From positions 1-7,603 of the forward strand of contig JAAYQH010000022.1 of assembly GCA_012519365.1 (NCBI GenBank): a stretch of 7,603 bases of DNA, given 5' to 3'. This document shows positions 1 to 5,504 of the stretch, piece after piece (within the stretch, counting starts at the first letter, position 1; each line of letters opens with the position of its first letter). The notes under the pieces are model-generated. The model saw only the letters and a program-made list of their open reading frames with translations, did no database searches and was not told the origin of the DNA. Origin of the DNA: Planctomycetota bacterium (GTDB lineage: Bacteria; Planctomycetota; Phycisphaerae; Sedimentisphaerales; Anaerohalosphaeraceae). The position numbers and the translations under genes are program-made.

Positions 1-1
1 G

Positions 2-244
2 CCGCGCGGCATCCTGTTTCATTCGTATGAATTTGACAAAAACGGCGAATGCGTCTGGGGCAATTGCTGCATCCCGACCAATCAGAACCATGCCAATATC
101 CAGCTGGATTTTGAGAAACTCGTGCCGCAATTTATGGACGAAGGCCAGGATGCCCTGCGCCAGAAGATGGAAATGCTCGTCAGGGCCTACGACCCGTGCG
201 TGTCCTGCTCGACGCATTATTTGGACATTCAGTTTGTCAAATAA
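2..244 (+). CDS. [NiFe]-hydrogenase large subunit, C-terminal fragment (group 3 type)
   Basis: This is the last 80 codons of a [NiFe]-hydrogenase catalytic subunit, which binds the Ni-Fe(CN)2CO centre and interconverts H2 with protons and electrons. The visible part begins with PRGILFH, a family motif, continues through NCCIPTNQNHANIQ, and ends with DPCVSCSTH, the C-terminal DPCxxCxxH motif whose two cysteines bind nickel and the bridging site. Eight residues (YLDIQFVK) follow the final His. In this family such a tail is removed by a maturation endopeptidase after metal insertion. The DPCxSCxTH form and the NxxIPTNQN stretch fit the cytoplasmic group 3 enzymes (MvhA, FrhA, HoxH relatives) better than membrane-bound group 1. 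No twin-arginine partner or membrane anchor is visible. The small subunit and any diaphorase or heterodisulfide-reductase partners would lie upstream, outside the window. The subgroup (3a-3d) cannot be decided from this fragment. The gene is cut by the left edge and is followed by a strong terminator, so it is the last gene of its operon. Confidence 0.93.
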   Translation, partial: PRGILFHSYEFDKNGECVWGNCCIPTNQNHANIQLDFEKLVPQFMDEGQDALRQKMEMLVRAYDPCVSCSTHYLDIQFVK

Positions 245-273
245 TACCTTCAACCGAAACGCCAGGTTTTGTC

Positions 274-303
274 CCCGGCCGAGACACCTCGGCCGGGTTT
301 TTT
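274..303 (+). terminator. Intrinsic terminator of the hydrogenase operon
   Basis: A perfect 10-bp GC-rich stem (CCCGGCCGAG pairing with CTCGGCCGGG) encloses the four-base loop ACAC and runs directly into six T residues. It lies 29 nt after the hydrogenase stop codon. This is a canonical Rho-independent terminator, so ispH must have its own promoter. Confidence 0.95.
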
Positions 304-381
304 GTGTCCTTGTTGCCGCGAGGTGACCCATTGGCAGCGCTTCTTAGACAATCAAATCAGTTCAAATCTCAAACTAATTTG

Positions 382-411
382 TTAACAATCCGCGTTAAAA
401 TCGGATAGAAT
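382..411 (+). promoter_or_regulatory. Candidate sigma-70 promoter for ispH
   Basis: A TTAACA hexamer (382-387) and a TAGAAT hexamer (406-411) are separated by 18 nt, matching the -35 and -10 consensus at four and five positions. They sit in an AT-rich stretch between the hydrogenase terminator and the ispH start, where a promoter is expected. Transcription would begin near 418, leaving a leader of about 30 nt. The assignment rests on motif match and position only. Confidence 0.45.
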
Positions 412-449
412 CTGAGAAACGTTTTGGAAATTGAATCTGGATTGCTGAG

Positions 450-1286
450 ATGAAAGTACTGGTAGCGGAAAAATGCGGGTTTTGTCCGGGGGTGCGAAAC
501 GCCATCAATTTGGCAAAAAAGACATTAGAGAAAAACAATGTCGTGTACAGCCTTGGCCCTATTATCCATAATGAAGATGTCGTCCGTCAATTGGCAGAAA
601 CAGGACTGCATACCGTCAGTCGGATCGATGAAATTGATACCGGCACGGTGCTGATTCGCTCGCACGGGGCGACCTTGGCAGAGCTTCAGGAAATTCACAC
701 CAAGGGACTGAATGTTGTGGATGCGACCTGCATTCTGGTCAAACGGGTGCAAAAAATTGCCTGTTTGCTGTACGACGAAGGGTATCATGTTATTATTGTA
801 GGAGATAGAAATCATCCGGAAGTCAGGGCAGTGGTTGGCTCAGCGCCGGATGTCGATGTGGCAGGAACCGAGGATGATTTATCTAAAATTAGGCTGGGAA
901 AGAAATTAGGGATTATTTGCCAGACGACCCAAAGCCCGGACTATTTTGTTCAGATGGTTGCGGCCATAGCCCGGCGCGGATTTTCGGAAATCAAGGTCAT
1001 TAATACCCTGTGCCGCGAGACCATGGAGCGTCAGGAAGCGGCCGTGAAGCTGTGTCGACAGGTGGATATTATGTTCGTGTTGGGCGGATTGCACAGCGCA
1101 AATACCCAAAAATTGGCCGAATTGTGTAAAAAACACAATCCGCAAACGTTTCACTTGCAAAACTGGCAAGAACTTGATAAATGTATTCTTTTCGGCAAGC
1201 AGACCGCCGGAGTGACTGCCGGGGCCTCGACGCCGGATGAGGTCATCGATGTGTTTGTGCAGCATTTGCGGGCCTTCGAACCGTGA
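450..1286 (+). CDS. ispH: 4-hydroxy-3-methylbut-2-enyl diphosphate reductase (IspH/LytB)
   Basis: IspH is the last enzyme of the MEP isoprenoid pathway. It reduces HMBPP to IPP and DMAPP with a cytoplasmic [4Fe-4S] cluster. All three cluster cysteines can be placed: Cys12 (GFCPGV), Cys94 (DATC) and Cys188 (NTLC). Substrate residues are also present: His40 (GPIIHN), His72 (RSHGA), His122 and Glu124 (NHPEV), Thr159-Thr160 (QTT), Ser216/Asn218 (HSANT) and Ser260 (AGASTP). At 278 aa it is slightly shorter than the roughly 310-aa E. coli enzyme and lacks any extension. One deviation is Ile95 straight after Cys94, where most family members have Pro. An additional Cys9 lies three residues before the first ligand. 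The ATG at 450 starts directly with the conserved beta-strand (MKVLVAEKCGFCPGV). The upstream ribosome binding site is poor (GGA at 439-441). rpsA follows after 259 nt in another frame, so the two are neighbours and not fused. Confidence 0.97.
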   Translation: MKVLVAEKCGFCPGVRNAINLAKKTLEKNNVVYSLGPIIHNEDVVRQLAETGLHTVSRIDEIDTGTVLIRSHGATLAELQEIHTKGLNVVDATCILVKRVQKIACLLYDEGYHVIIVGDRNHPEVRAVVGSAPDVDVAGTEDDLSKIRLGKKLGIICQTTQSPDYFVQMVAAIARRGFSEIKVINTLCRETMERQEAAVKLCRQVDIMFVLGGLHSANTQKLAELCKKHNPQTFHLQNWQELDKCILFGKQTAGVTAGASTPDEVIDVFVQHLRAFEP

Positions 1287-1418
1287 TGCGAGGGCCACAA
1301 TGAGCGCACCGGCACAAGCTGCTCGGTGGCGTTGAGCAAAGGACAGTTACAAAGTCCGGCGGGGTGCGCCTTTGGGTGTTGGGTTGCCGGCGGTGACGAG
1401 TCAGGAGTTAAAACGCCG

Positions 1419-1447
1419 TTGACTGCGTGGGTCAACGCGTCTTTATC
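1419..1447 (+). promoter_or_regulatory. Weak candidate promoter for rpsA
   Basis: TTGACT (1419-1424) is a five-of-six match to the -35 box. It is followed at exactly 17 nt by TTTATC (1442-1447), a poor three-of-six match to the -10 box. GTTGAC (1418-1423) and GTCAAC (1431-1436) form a perfect 6-bp inverted repeat spanning the -35 element, which could be an operator or a coincidence. Expression of S1 needs a strong signal, so either this or read-through from ispH must supply it. Confidence 0.3.
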
Positions 1448-1454
1448 CATAAAA

Positions 1455-1475
1455 ACCATTTTTTCAAAAAGTGGT
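1455..1475 (+). promoter_or_regulatory. AU-rich hairpin in the rpsA leader
   Basis: ACCATTTTT and AAAAAGTGGT can pair in RNA as an 8-9 bp stem with one G-U pair around a very small U-rich loop. It lies 70-90 nt upstream of the rpsA start. The rpsA mRNA of E. coli is autoregulated through leader structures, so a leader hairpin is plausible, but this one resembles no structure I recognise. The stem is AU-rich and not followed by a T-tract, so it is unlikely to be a terminator. Confidence 0.25.
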
Positions 1476-1545
1476 CTTTGGCGGGTCGGCGTAAATGTGG
1501 GGCGTCGGCCGGCGACAAAACAGACTCCACAGGAGAATAGGTACA

Positions 1546-3315
1546 ATGGTAGATCGTAACATCATTTCTAAACTGGGGTTGTCCGAAGAGCAAATTGAGC
1601 AGCAAGTGCAGGCCCTTTTCACCGACGAGTACAAGCAGCTTCTGGACAATGTATTGGAAACCAAGGTCGAAAAGCTGGTCCCCGGCACCATCGTCAAAGG
1701 CAAGATCGTTACGCAGTTCGGCAATGACGTCATCGTCGAGCTGGGTCTTAAGAGCGAAGGTATCGTGGACGCCTCGGAGTTCGATTCGCCCGAGGAAATT
1801 GTCCCCGGCAAAGAGATCGAGGTCTTGCTGGAAGAGGTGGACGCCGAGGGCGGTATTCTGTTGAGCAAGCGCAAAGCCGACCGCATCCGCGGCTGGGAAC
1901 ACGTCATTACCCACCACAAGGAAGGCGATGTGATCAAAGGCATCGTCAGTCGTCGCATCAAAGGGGGCCTGTTGGTGGATATCGGCGTGCCGGTCATTTT
2001 GCCTGCTTCACAGGTGGACATCCGCAAGCCCGGCGACATCAGCCGCTTTATTGGTGAGGAAATTGACTGCAAAATCCTCAAAATCGACACGGAAAATCAC
2101 AATATCGTCGTTTCCCGGCGCAAACTGATCGAAGAGGAACGCCAACTCAGCAAAGAACGCATCCTGCAGGAAATCGAAGTCGGTCAGATTCGCAAGGGCA
2201 TTGTCAAGAATATCGCCGACTTTGGCGTATTTGTCGATCTGGGCGGTCTGGACGGTCTGCTGCATATCTCGGATATGAGTTGGGGCCGTATCTCGCACCC
2301 GTCCGAAATGGTCGAGCTGGATCAGGAAATCGAGTGCATGGTCATCGGCGTGGACAAGGAAAACGAGAAGATCAGCCTCGGCCTCAAGCAAAAAACACCC
2401 AGTCCGTGGGAAAGTGTCGAGGAACGCTACCCTGTCGGCAAGCGCGTCAAGGGCACCGTAGTCAATATTATGAATTATGGCGCCTTTATCCGCCTCGAAG
2501 ACGGCATCGAGGGGCTGGTGCATATCAGCGAAATGAGCTGGACCAAACGCATCGGCCATCCAAGCGATGTGCTTAGCGTCGGCGAGGAAATCGAAGTGAT
2601 GGTGCTGGATGTCAACAAGGAAAAGCAGGAGATTTCGCTGGGTCTTAAGCAACTTGAGACCAACCCCTGGTCGGTGGCCGGCCAGAAGTACCCGGCCGGA
2701 ACAATTGTGGATGCCAAGGTAACCAGCCTGACCAATTATGGGGCATTTGTGGAAATTGAACCGGGTATTGACGGCCTGATTCATATCTCCGACCTGAGCT
2801 GGACCAAGAAATACAATCACCCCGGCGAGGCCCTGCAAAAAGGCCAGGACATCCGGTGCGTGGTCCTTGAAGTCGATGAGGAAAAACATCGCATATCGCT
2901 GGGCATCAAGCAGATGTCCGAGGACCCCTGGGCACGGGCGATTCCCGAAAAGTACATCCCCGGCCAGATTGTTCGCGGCAAGGTGACTAAGTTGACCAAT
3001 TTTGGCGTGTTTGTGGAACTGGAAGAAGACCTTGAGGGTCTGCTGCATATCTCCGAACTGGCGGATCACAAGATCGATAATCCGCAGGAAGTGGTCAAAA
3101 TCGGCGATGAGGTCGAAGTGAAGATCCTTCGTGTGGATACCGATTCCCGCAAAATCGGCCTGAGTTTGCGTCGTGCCCAGTGGGCCGCCGAGGATAAGGC
3201 CGCCGAAGAAGGTCAGAAACCGGTCGTCGAGGAAAAAGAATCGCCTCAGCGTCGCGGCGGTTTGGACGGTGCCTTTATGCTCGATTCGCTGACTTTCGGA
3301 AAAGACAAAGAATAA
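1546..3315 (+). CDS. rpsA: 30S ribosomal protein S1
   Basis: S1 is the large RNA-binding protein of the 30S subunit that captures and unfolds mRNA during initiation. The ATG at 1546 is chosen because AGGAG lies 10 nt upstream and the product then starts MVDRNIIS. The frame is open to an ATG at 1495, but that 17-residue extension looks like leader sequence. From this start the protein is 589 aa, close to the usual size (E. coli 557). Six S1 OB-fold repeats are visible at about residues 47-109, 127-192, 212-281, 297-368, 383-455 and 472-543. Repeats 3-6 carry the RNA-binding signature (FGVFV/YGAFI, then GLLHIS or GLVHISEMSW) and end in ISLGLKQ-like strands. Repeats 1 and 2 are more divergent, as is normal where S1 docks on the ribosome. 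An acidic, charged tail (about 546-589) ends in GGLDGAFMLDSLTFGKDKE; I do not recognise this tail. The gene has its own strong terminator. Confidence 0.97.
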   Translation: MVDRNIISKLGLSEEQIEQQVQALFTDEYKQLLDNVLETKVEKLVPGTIVKGKIVTQFGNDVIVELGLKSEGIVDASEFDSPEEIVPGKEIEVLLEEVDAEGGILLSKRKADRIRGWEHVITHHKEGDVIKGIVSRRIKGGLLVDIGVPVILPASQVDIRKPGDISRFIGEEIDCKILKIDTENHNIVVSRRKLIEEERQLSKERILQEIEVGQIRKGIVKNIADFGVFVDLGGLDGLLHISDMSWGRISHPSEMVELDQEIECMVIGVDKENEKISLGLKQKTPSPWESVEERYPVGKRVKGTVVNIMNYGAFIRLEDGIEGLVHISEMSWTKRIGHPSDVLSVGEEIEVMVLDVNKEKQEISLGLKQLETNPWSVAGQKYPAGTIVDAKVTSLTNYGAFVEIEPGIDGLIHISDLSWTKKYNHPGEALQKGQDIRCVVLEVDEEKHRISLGIKQMSEDPWARAIPEKYIPGQIVRGKVTKLTNFGVFVELEEDLEGLLHISELADHKIDNPQEVVKIGDEVEVKILRVDTDSRKIGLSLRRAQWAAEDKAAEEGQKPVVEEKESPQRRGGLDGAFMLDSLTFGKDKE

Positions 3316-3346
3316 GCCGTAACAGGCATCTATTGGGTTTTTTATC

Positions 3347-3377
3347 AGCCCTGCGGACACCGCCGCAGGGCTTTTTT
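3347..3377 (+). terminator. Intrinsic terminator of rpsA
   Basis: A perfect 10-bp stem, AGCCCTGCGG with CCGCAGGGCT, closes a six-base loop (ACACCG) and runs into six T residues (3372-3377). It starts 31 nt after the rpsA stop. A canonical Rho-independent terminator, it isolates rpsA from the sigma-factor region downstream. Confidence 0.95.
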
Positions 3378-3412
3378 ACGTTATGGCTGGGCCTACGTTG
3401 GCGGTCTGTGAT

Positions 3413-3439
3413 GCTGCCGGCGTAAGCCCCGTTGGCAGC
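3413..3439 (+). repeat. Hairpin-forming inverted repeat, function unknown
   Basis: GCTGCCGGCG and CGTTGGCAGC pair as RNA over 10 bp, two of them G-U, around a seven-base loop; one more T-A pair can extend the stem. No T-tract follows, so this is not a terminator. It lies in the gene-free stretch between the rpsA terminator and the repeat cluster. It could be a REP-like element or a remnant of one. Confidence 0.4.
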
Positions 3440-3492
3440 AGAGCGAAAACAGATAGCAGATAAAAGCTGCCTCCCCGAATGTTTTCCTATCC

Positions 3493-3534
3493 TGTCACCC
3501 CGAGCAGGCCGCAGGCCGACGAGGGGCCTATTTT
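3493..3534 (+). repeat. Short interspersed repeat, copy A (forward arm)
   Basis: This unit opens with TGTCACCCCGA and closes with GGGGCCTATTT, exactly as the forward arm that starts at 3541 does. Its middle differs (GCAGGCC/GCAGGCC in tandem), so only the two ends are conserved. It is a direct copy located 6 nt before the longer palindromic element. Confidence 0.75.
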
Positions 3535-3540
3535 CCATTT

Positions 3541-3685
3541 TGTCACCCCGAACCCTCGAACGCAGTGAGAGGGCCAGGGGCCTATTTATTTAAGCAAAAT
3601 TCCATTTCCGCAAGGTTAACGGTCGAATTTTGGTGAAACAATAGATTCCTCACCCCCTCGCTGCGCTCGGGGGTTCGGAATGACA
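3541..3685. repeat. 145-bp imperfect palindromic element with TGTCA/TGACA ends
   Basis: Two inverted copies of a unit of about 61 bp face each other around a 22-nt centre. The forward arm is 3541-3602 and the reverse arm 3625-3685. The outer 15 bases (TGTCACCCCGAACCC against the complement of GGGTTCGGAATGACA) match at 13 positions. The inner ends are the perfect pair CAAAATTC/GAATTTTG. Each arm also carries its own small hairpin: CCCTC/GAGGG around GAACGCAGTGA in the forward arm, and a five-base C/G stem around GAGCGCAGCGA in the reverse arm. There is no coding capacity, so this is MITE-like or REP-like. Read in translation, such repeats give the SFRTPERSEGVRN-type strings that I recall from spurious protein predictions in many bacterial genomes. 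Confidence 0.8.
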
Positions 3686-3704
3686 GGTGCGGCCATGTTG
3701 TTCG

Positions 3705-3719
3705 GGGTTCGGAATGACA
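3705..3719 (-). repeat. Repeat fragment D (outer end of reverse arm)
   Basis: GGGTTCGGAATGACA is identical over 15 bases to the outer end of the palindromic element at 3671-3685, and lies 34 nt further on. Only the terminal piece is present, which suggests a nested, abortive or decayed copy. Confidence 0.7.
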
Positions 3720-3726
3720 ATTGGGT

Positions 3727-3738
3727 GGTCGGAATGAC
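3727..3738 (-). repeat. Repeat fragment E (partial terminal sequence)
   Basis: GGTCGGAATGAC keeps the TCGGAATGAC core of the terminal repeat after one more 19-nt step. A still weaker trace, GGTTCGGGGTG, appears around 3759-3769. Together these look like successive truncated ends of one repeat family. Confidence 0.5.
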
Positions 3739-3841
3739 GGGATGTATAGTTTGCACAGGGTTCGGGGTGGGCAGTTATGGCATTTTGTTTGGAGGTTGGG
3801 ATGGGCGGGTTGTCCCCTTATGGCGGTCTGGGGGTGGGCGC

Positions 3842-3855
3842 TGGCAAATTTGCCA
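3842..3855. promoter_or_regulatory. Perfect 14-bp palindrome, candidate operator
   Basis: TGGCAAATTTGCCA is a perfect dyad of 14 bp. It lies 33 nt before a TATACT box and 162 nt before the sigma-factor start. Its size and symmetry fit a site for a dimeric helix-turn-helix regulator. I see no second copy in the window and cannot name a regulator. It is not part of the repeat family upstream. Confidence 0.4.
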
Positions 3856-3888
3856 TCGAAAAGTAAACTCGCCGTCGAATTGTGCCGA

Positions 3889-3894
3889 TATACT
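3889..3894 (+). promoter_or_regulatory. Possible -10 box for the sigma-factor gene
   Basis: TATACT matches the -10 consensus at five of six positions in a sequence (CCGATATACTGC) otherwise lacking AT-rich boxes. No good -35 box lies 16-18 nt upstream; the nearest is TAAACT at 3864 with a 19-nt gap. If used, the promoter would give a leader of about 115 nt and might depend on an activator or an alternative sigma factor. Confidence 0.3.
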
Positions 3895-4017
3895 GCACAG
3901 GGCAGCCGGCTTACGGGCGGTCTGTCCGACGGCCTGATGACGGCAGTCGGGTCTGTGATAAACCTGAAAACCGGACGCTTTGAGTCCCATACGAAGCGGG
4001 AAAATAGGAGTAAATCA

Positions 4018-4830
4018 ATGGCTTTTGATGCAACGATCAAAGAATATCTCAAAGAAATTGATGAGGCGCCGCTGCTGAGTTGGGAGGAAGAAAAGGAACT
4101 GGCCGAGGCTATTCTGGAAGAAAACGACCCATTTGCTCGTGAACAGCTTATTCGCAGCAACCTGAGGCTGGTGGTCAATATTGCCAAAAAATACTCCGGG
4201 CGGGGGATGAGCCTGGGGGATTTGATCGAAGAAGGCAATCTCGGCCTGATGCGGGCGGTCGATACCTTTGATGCTGAACACGGCGTGCGGTTCAGCACCT
4301 ATTCAGCCTGGTGGATTAAGCAATCGATCAAACGCGCGATTCTAAACAATTCTCAGCCTATCCACATCCCGACCTATATGGTCGAGTTGATTAACCAATG
4401 GCGACAGACCTACGCGGAATTGGAGGTCAAACTCGGCCGTACTGTCAGCCTTGAGGAGATGGCCTACGCGATGAAGGTGCCGATTCGCAAGGCCCGAGCC
4501 ATTCGGGACATCGTTACGGTGGTGGATACGGGGTTCCAGCATGCCGGGCACGAGGAAAACGCCGGCCTTGACGAAGCCATCGAAGATGATAAAATAGAAA
4601 CACCTGAGCAGTTGCTTGGTTCCAATGAAGAGTTGAATCGGGCGTTGGAATTGCTTGACCGTATTGATCCGCGGGAAGCGGAGGTGCTTCGGCTGCGGTT
4701 CGGTCTGGACGGACGCGATGCTTTAACCTTAAAACAAATCGGCAAAAAACTCGGCCTGACACGTGAGCGTGTCCGACAGATTCAACACATCGCACTGACG
4801 CAACTGAATGAACTGATGAACGATGAATAA
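4018..4830 (+). CDS. Sigma-70 family RNA polymerase sigma factor (short RpoD/RpoS-like)
   Basis: This protein directs RNA polymerase to a promoter class. The frame is open further upstream, but the ATG at 4018 is preferred: AGGAG ends 7 nt before it and the product then begins in region 1.2 (ATIKEYLKEIDEAPLL), whereas the upstream part translates non-coding repeat DNA. The product is 270 aa. Region 2 spans about 37-110, with core-binding DLIEEGNLGLMRAVDTFD at 68-85 and the -10-reading helix STYSAWWIKQSIKRAI. Region 3 is about 115-190. Region 4 is about 205-265, with the -35 helix-turn-helix TLKQIGKKLGLTRERVRQIQ. Region 1.1 and the non-conserved insertion of housekeeping RpoD are absent, so it looks like a group 2 (RpoS-like) factor or a reduced primary factor. 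Lys105 replaces the Thr that helps read -12 in E. coli RpoD (WWIRQAIT). It stands alone between the repeat-rich upstream region and its terminator, with no anti-sigma gene next to it. Confidence 0.93.
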   Translation: MAFDATIKEYLKEIDEAPLLSWEEEKELAEAILEENDPFAREQLIRSNLRLVVNIAKKYSGRGMSLGDLIEEGNLGLMRAVDTFDAEHGVRFSTYSAWWIKQSIKRAILNNSQPIHIPTYMVELINQWRQTYAELEVKLGRTVSLEEMAYAMKVPIRKARAIRDIVTVVDTGFQHAGHEENAGLDEAIEDDKIETPEQLLGSNEELNRALELLDRIDPREAEVLRLRFGLDGRDALTLKQIGKKLGLTRERVRQIQHIALTQLNELMNDE

Positions 4831-4853
4831 CGCGTTGAGTATGCGAAACGTCA

Positions 4854-4885
4854 AAGGCGGAGTTTTTCGGAACTTCGCCTTTTTT
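4854..4885 (+). terminator. Intrinsic terminator of the sigma-factor gene
   Basis: AAGGCGGAGTT pairs with AACTTCGCCTT over 11 bp, with one G-U pair, around the six-base loop TTTCGG. A run of six T follows (4880-4885). It starts 24 nt after the sigma-factor stop and ends only 28 nt before the apt start, leaving almost no room for a separate apt promoter. Confidence 0.9.
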
Positions 4886-4913
4886 GTTGTCCTTCATGTA
4901 GAAAGTGCGGACG

Positions 4914-5438
4914 ATGCATCAGAGTAAGGATTTGAAGCGATTTATTCGCGACATTCCGGATTTTCCGGAGCCGGGGATTTTGTTTCGCGATATTACGCCG
5001 TTGTTGGCTGATAAGGATGCGTTGAAGACGGCCATTGAGGCCTTGGCCAAGCCGTTTCGGCAGGATAGGGTTCAGGCGGTTGCGGCCGTAGAGGCGAGGG
5101 GCTTTATCTTTGGTTCAGCGGTGGCGCGGGCGTTGGACGCCGGCTTTGTGCCGATTCGAAAACAGGGCAAACTGCCCTGGCAGACTGCTCAGCTCCATTA
5201 TGAACTGGAATACGGCGAGGATACCATCGAGGTTCATCGCGACGCGATTCGCCCCGGTATGCGGGTGCTGATGATTGACGACCTGCTGGCCACCGGCGGC
5301 ACGATGGTGGCGGCCTGCAAGCTTATGGAAATGCTCGAGGCGGATATCGTCGGCCTGACCTTTCTGGTGGAACTGAGCGATTTGGCCGGCCGTGACCGTC
5401 TCAAACCCTATCGTATCCACAGCGTGATAACCTATTAA
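4914..5438 (+). CDS. apt: Adenine phosphoribosyltransferase
   Basis: Apt salvages adenine: adenine plus PRPP gives AMP and pyrophosphate in the cytoplasm. The 174-aa product matches the family length (E. coli 183). It shows the N-terminal signature DIPDFPEPGILFRDITPLL (14-31), EARGFIFG (60-67), the RKQGKLP loop (82-88), YGEDTIEVH (100-108) and the PRPP-binding motif VLMIDDLLATGGT (118-130). The RK-x-GKLP loop has Gln where E. coli has Pro, a position that varies in the family as I recall it. I place the start at the ATG at 4914, where GAAAG lies about 8 nt upstream. An in-frame GTG at 4905 would add three residues and has no ribosome binding site in the right place. The gene sits just after the sigma-factor terminator and 66 nt before aroB. 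It may rely on partial read-through or a weak promoter inside the preceding gene. Confidence 0.96.
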   Translation: MHQSKDLKRFIRDIPDFPEPGILFRDITPLLADKDALKTAIEALAKPFRQDRVQAVAAVEARGFIFGSAVARALDAGFVPIRKQGKLPWQTAQLHYELEYGEDTIEVHRDAIRPGMRVLMIDDLLATGGTMVAACKLMEMLEADIVGLTFLVELSDLAGRDRLKPYRIHSVITY

Positions 5439-5441
5439 ACC

Positions 5442-5466
5442 GACACCCCCTCAGGGGCGTCCTTTT
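5442..5466 (+). terminator. Weak terminator-like hairpin after apt
   Basis: GACACCCC pairs with GGGGCGTC, with one A-C mismatch, around the loop CTCA; only four T follow. It begins 4 nt after the apt stop. It is much weaker than the other terminators here, so it may attenuate rather than stop transcription into aroB, or do nothing. Confidence 0.3.
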
Positions 5467-5504
5467 CGGTCAGGGGCAAGGTCATTGGTAAATGGAGTAA
5501 CGCA

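Larger units (their letters stand above)
1287..1545 (+). other. ispH-rpsA intergenic region / probable rpsA leader
   Basis: This 259-nt stretch holds no gene I can support. No terminator follows ispH, so read-through into rpsA is possible. It contains a promoter-like pair and an AU-rich hairpin, described separately, and the AGGAG ribosome binding site of rpsA at 1531-1535. An ORF of 77 codons opens at 1326 and overlaps the rpsA start. It has no good ribosome binding site and no recognisable domain, so I do not call it. Confidence 0.6.

Noticed and set aside
27..326. 99-codon plus-strand frame over the hydrogenase end
   Set aside because: It is an out-of-frame shadow of the hydrogenase coding sequence and runs through the terminator hairpin.
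1326..1559. 77-codon plus-strand frame between ispH and rpsA
   Set aside because: It overlaps the rpsA start, lacks a good ribosome binding site, and its composition does not look like a protein. A search for conserved homologues would settle it.
2008..3360. 450-codon open frame on the minus strand opposite rpsA
   Set aside because: It mirrors the strongly coding S1 frame, runs through the rpsA terminator, and its translation has no recognisable domain. Long antisense frames are common opposite GC-biased, repeat-domain genes.
3493..3740. Possible CRISPR array, because of spaced short repeats
   Set aside because: Repeat units are in both orientations, of uneven length and spacing, with conserved ends and variable middles. 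No uniform repeat-spacer pattern or cas gene is present.
3721..4017. Upstream extension of the sigma-factor reading frame
   Set aside because: The frame stays open, but the sequence is repeat remnants and G-rich non-coding DNA. The AGGAG site fixes the start at 4018 and family alignment begins there.
3582..4298. 238-codon minus-strand frame across the repeat region and sigma-factor start
   Set aside because: Its C-terminal half translates the palindromic repeats (SFRTPERSEGVRN-type text), a known source of false protein predictions, and the rest is antisense to sigma region 2.
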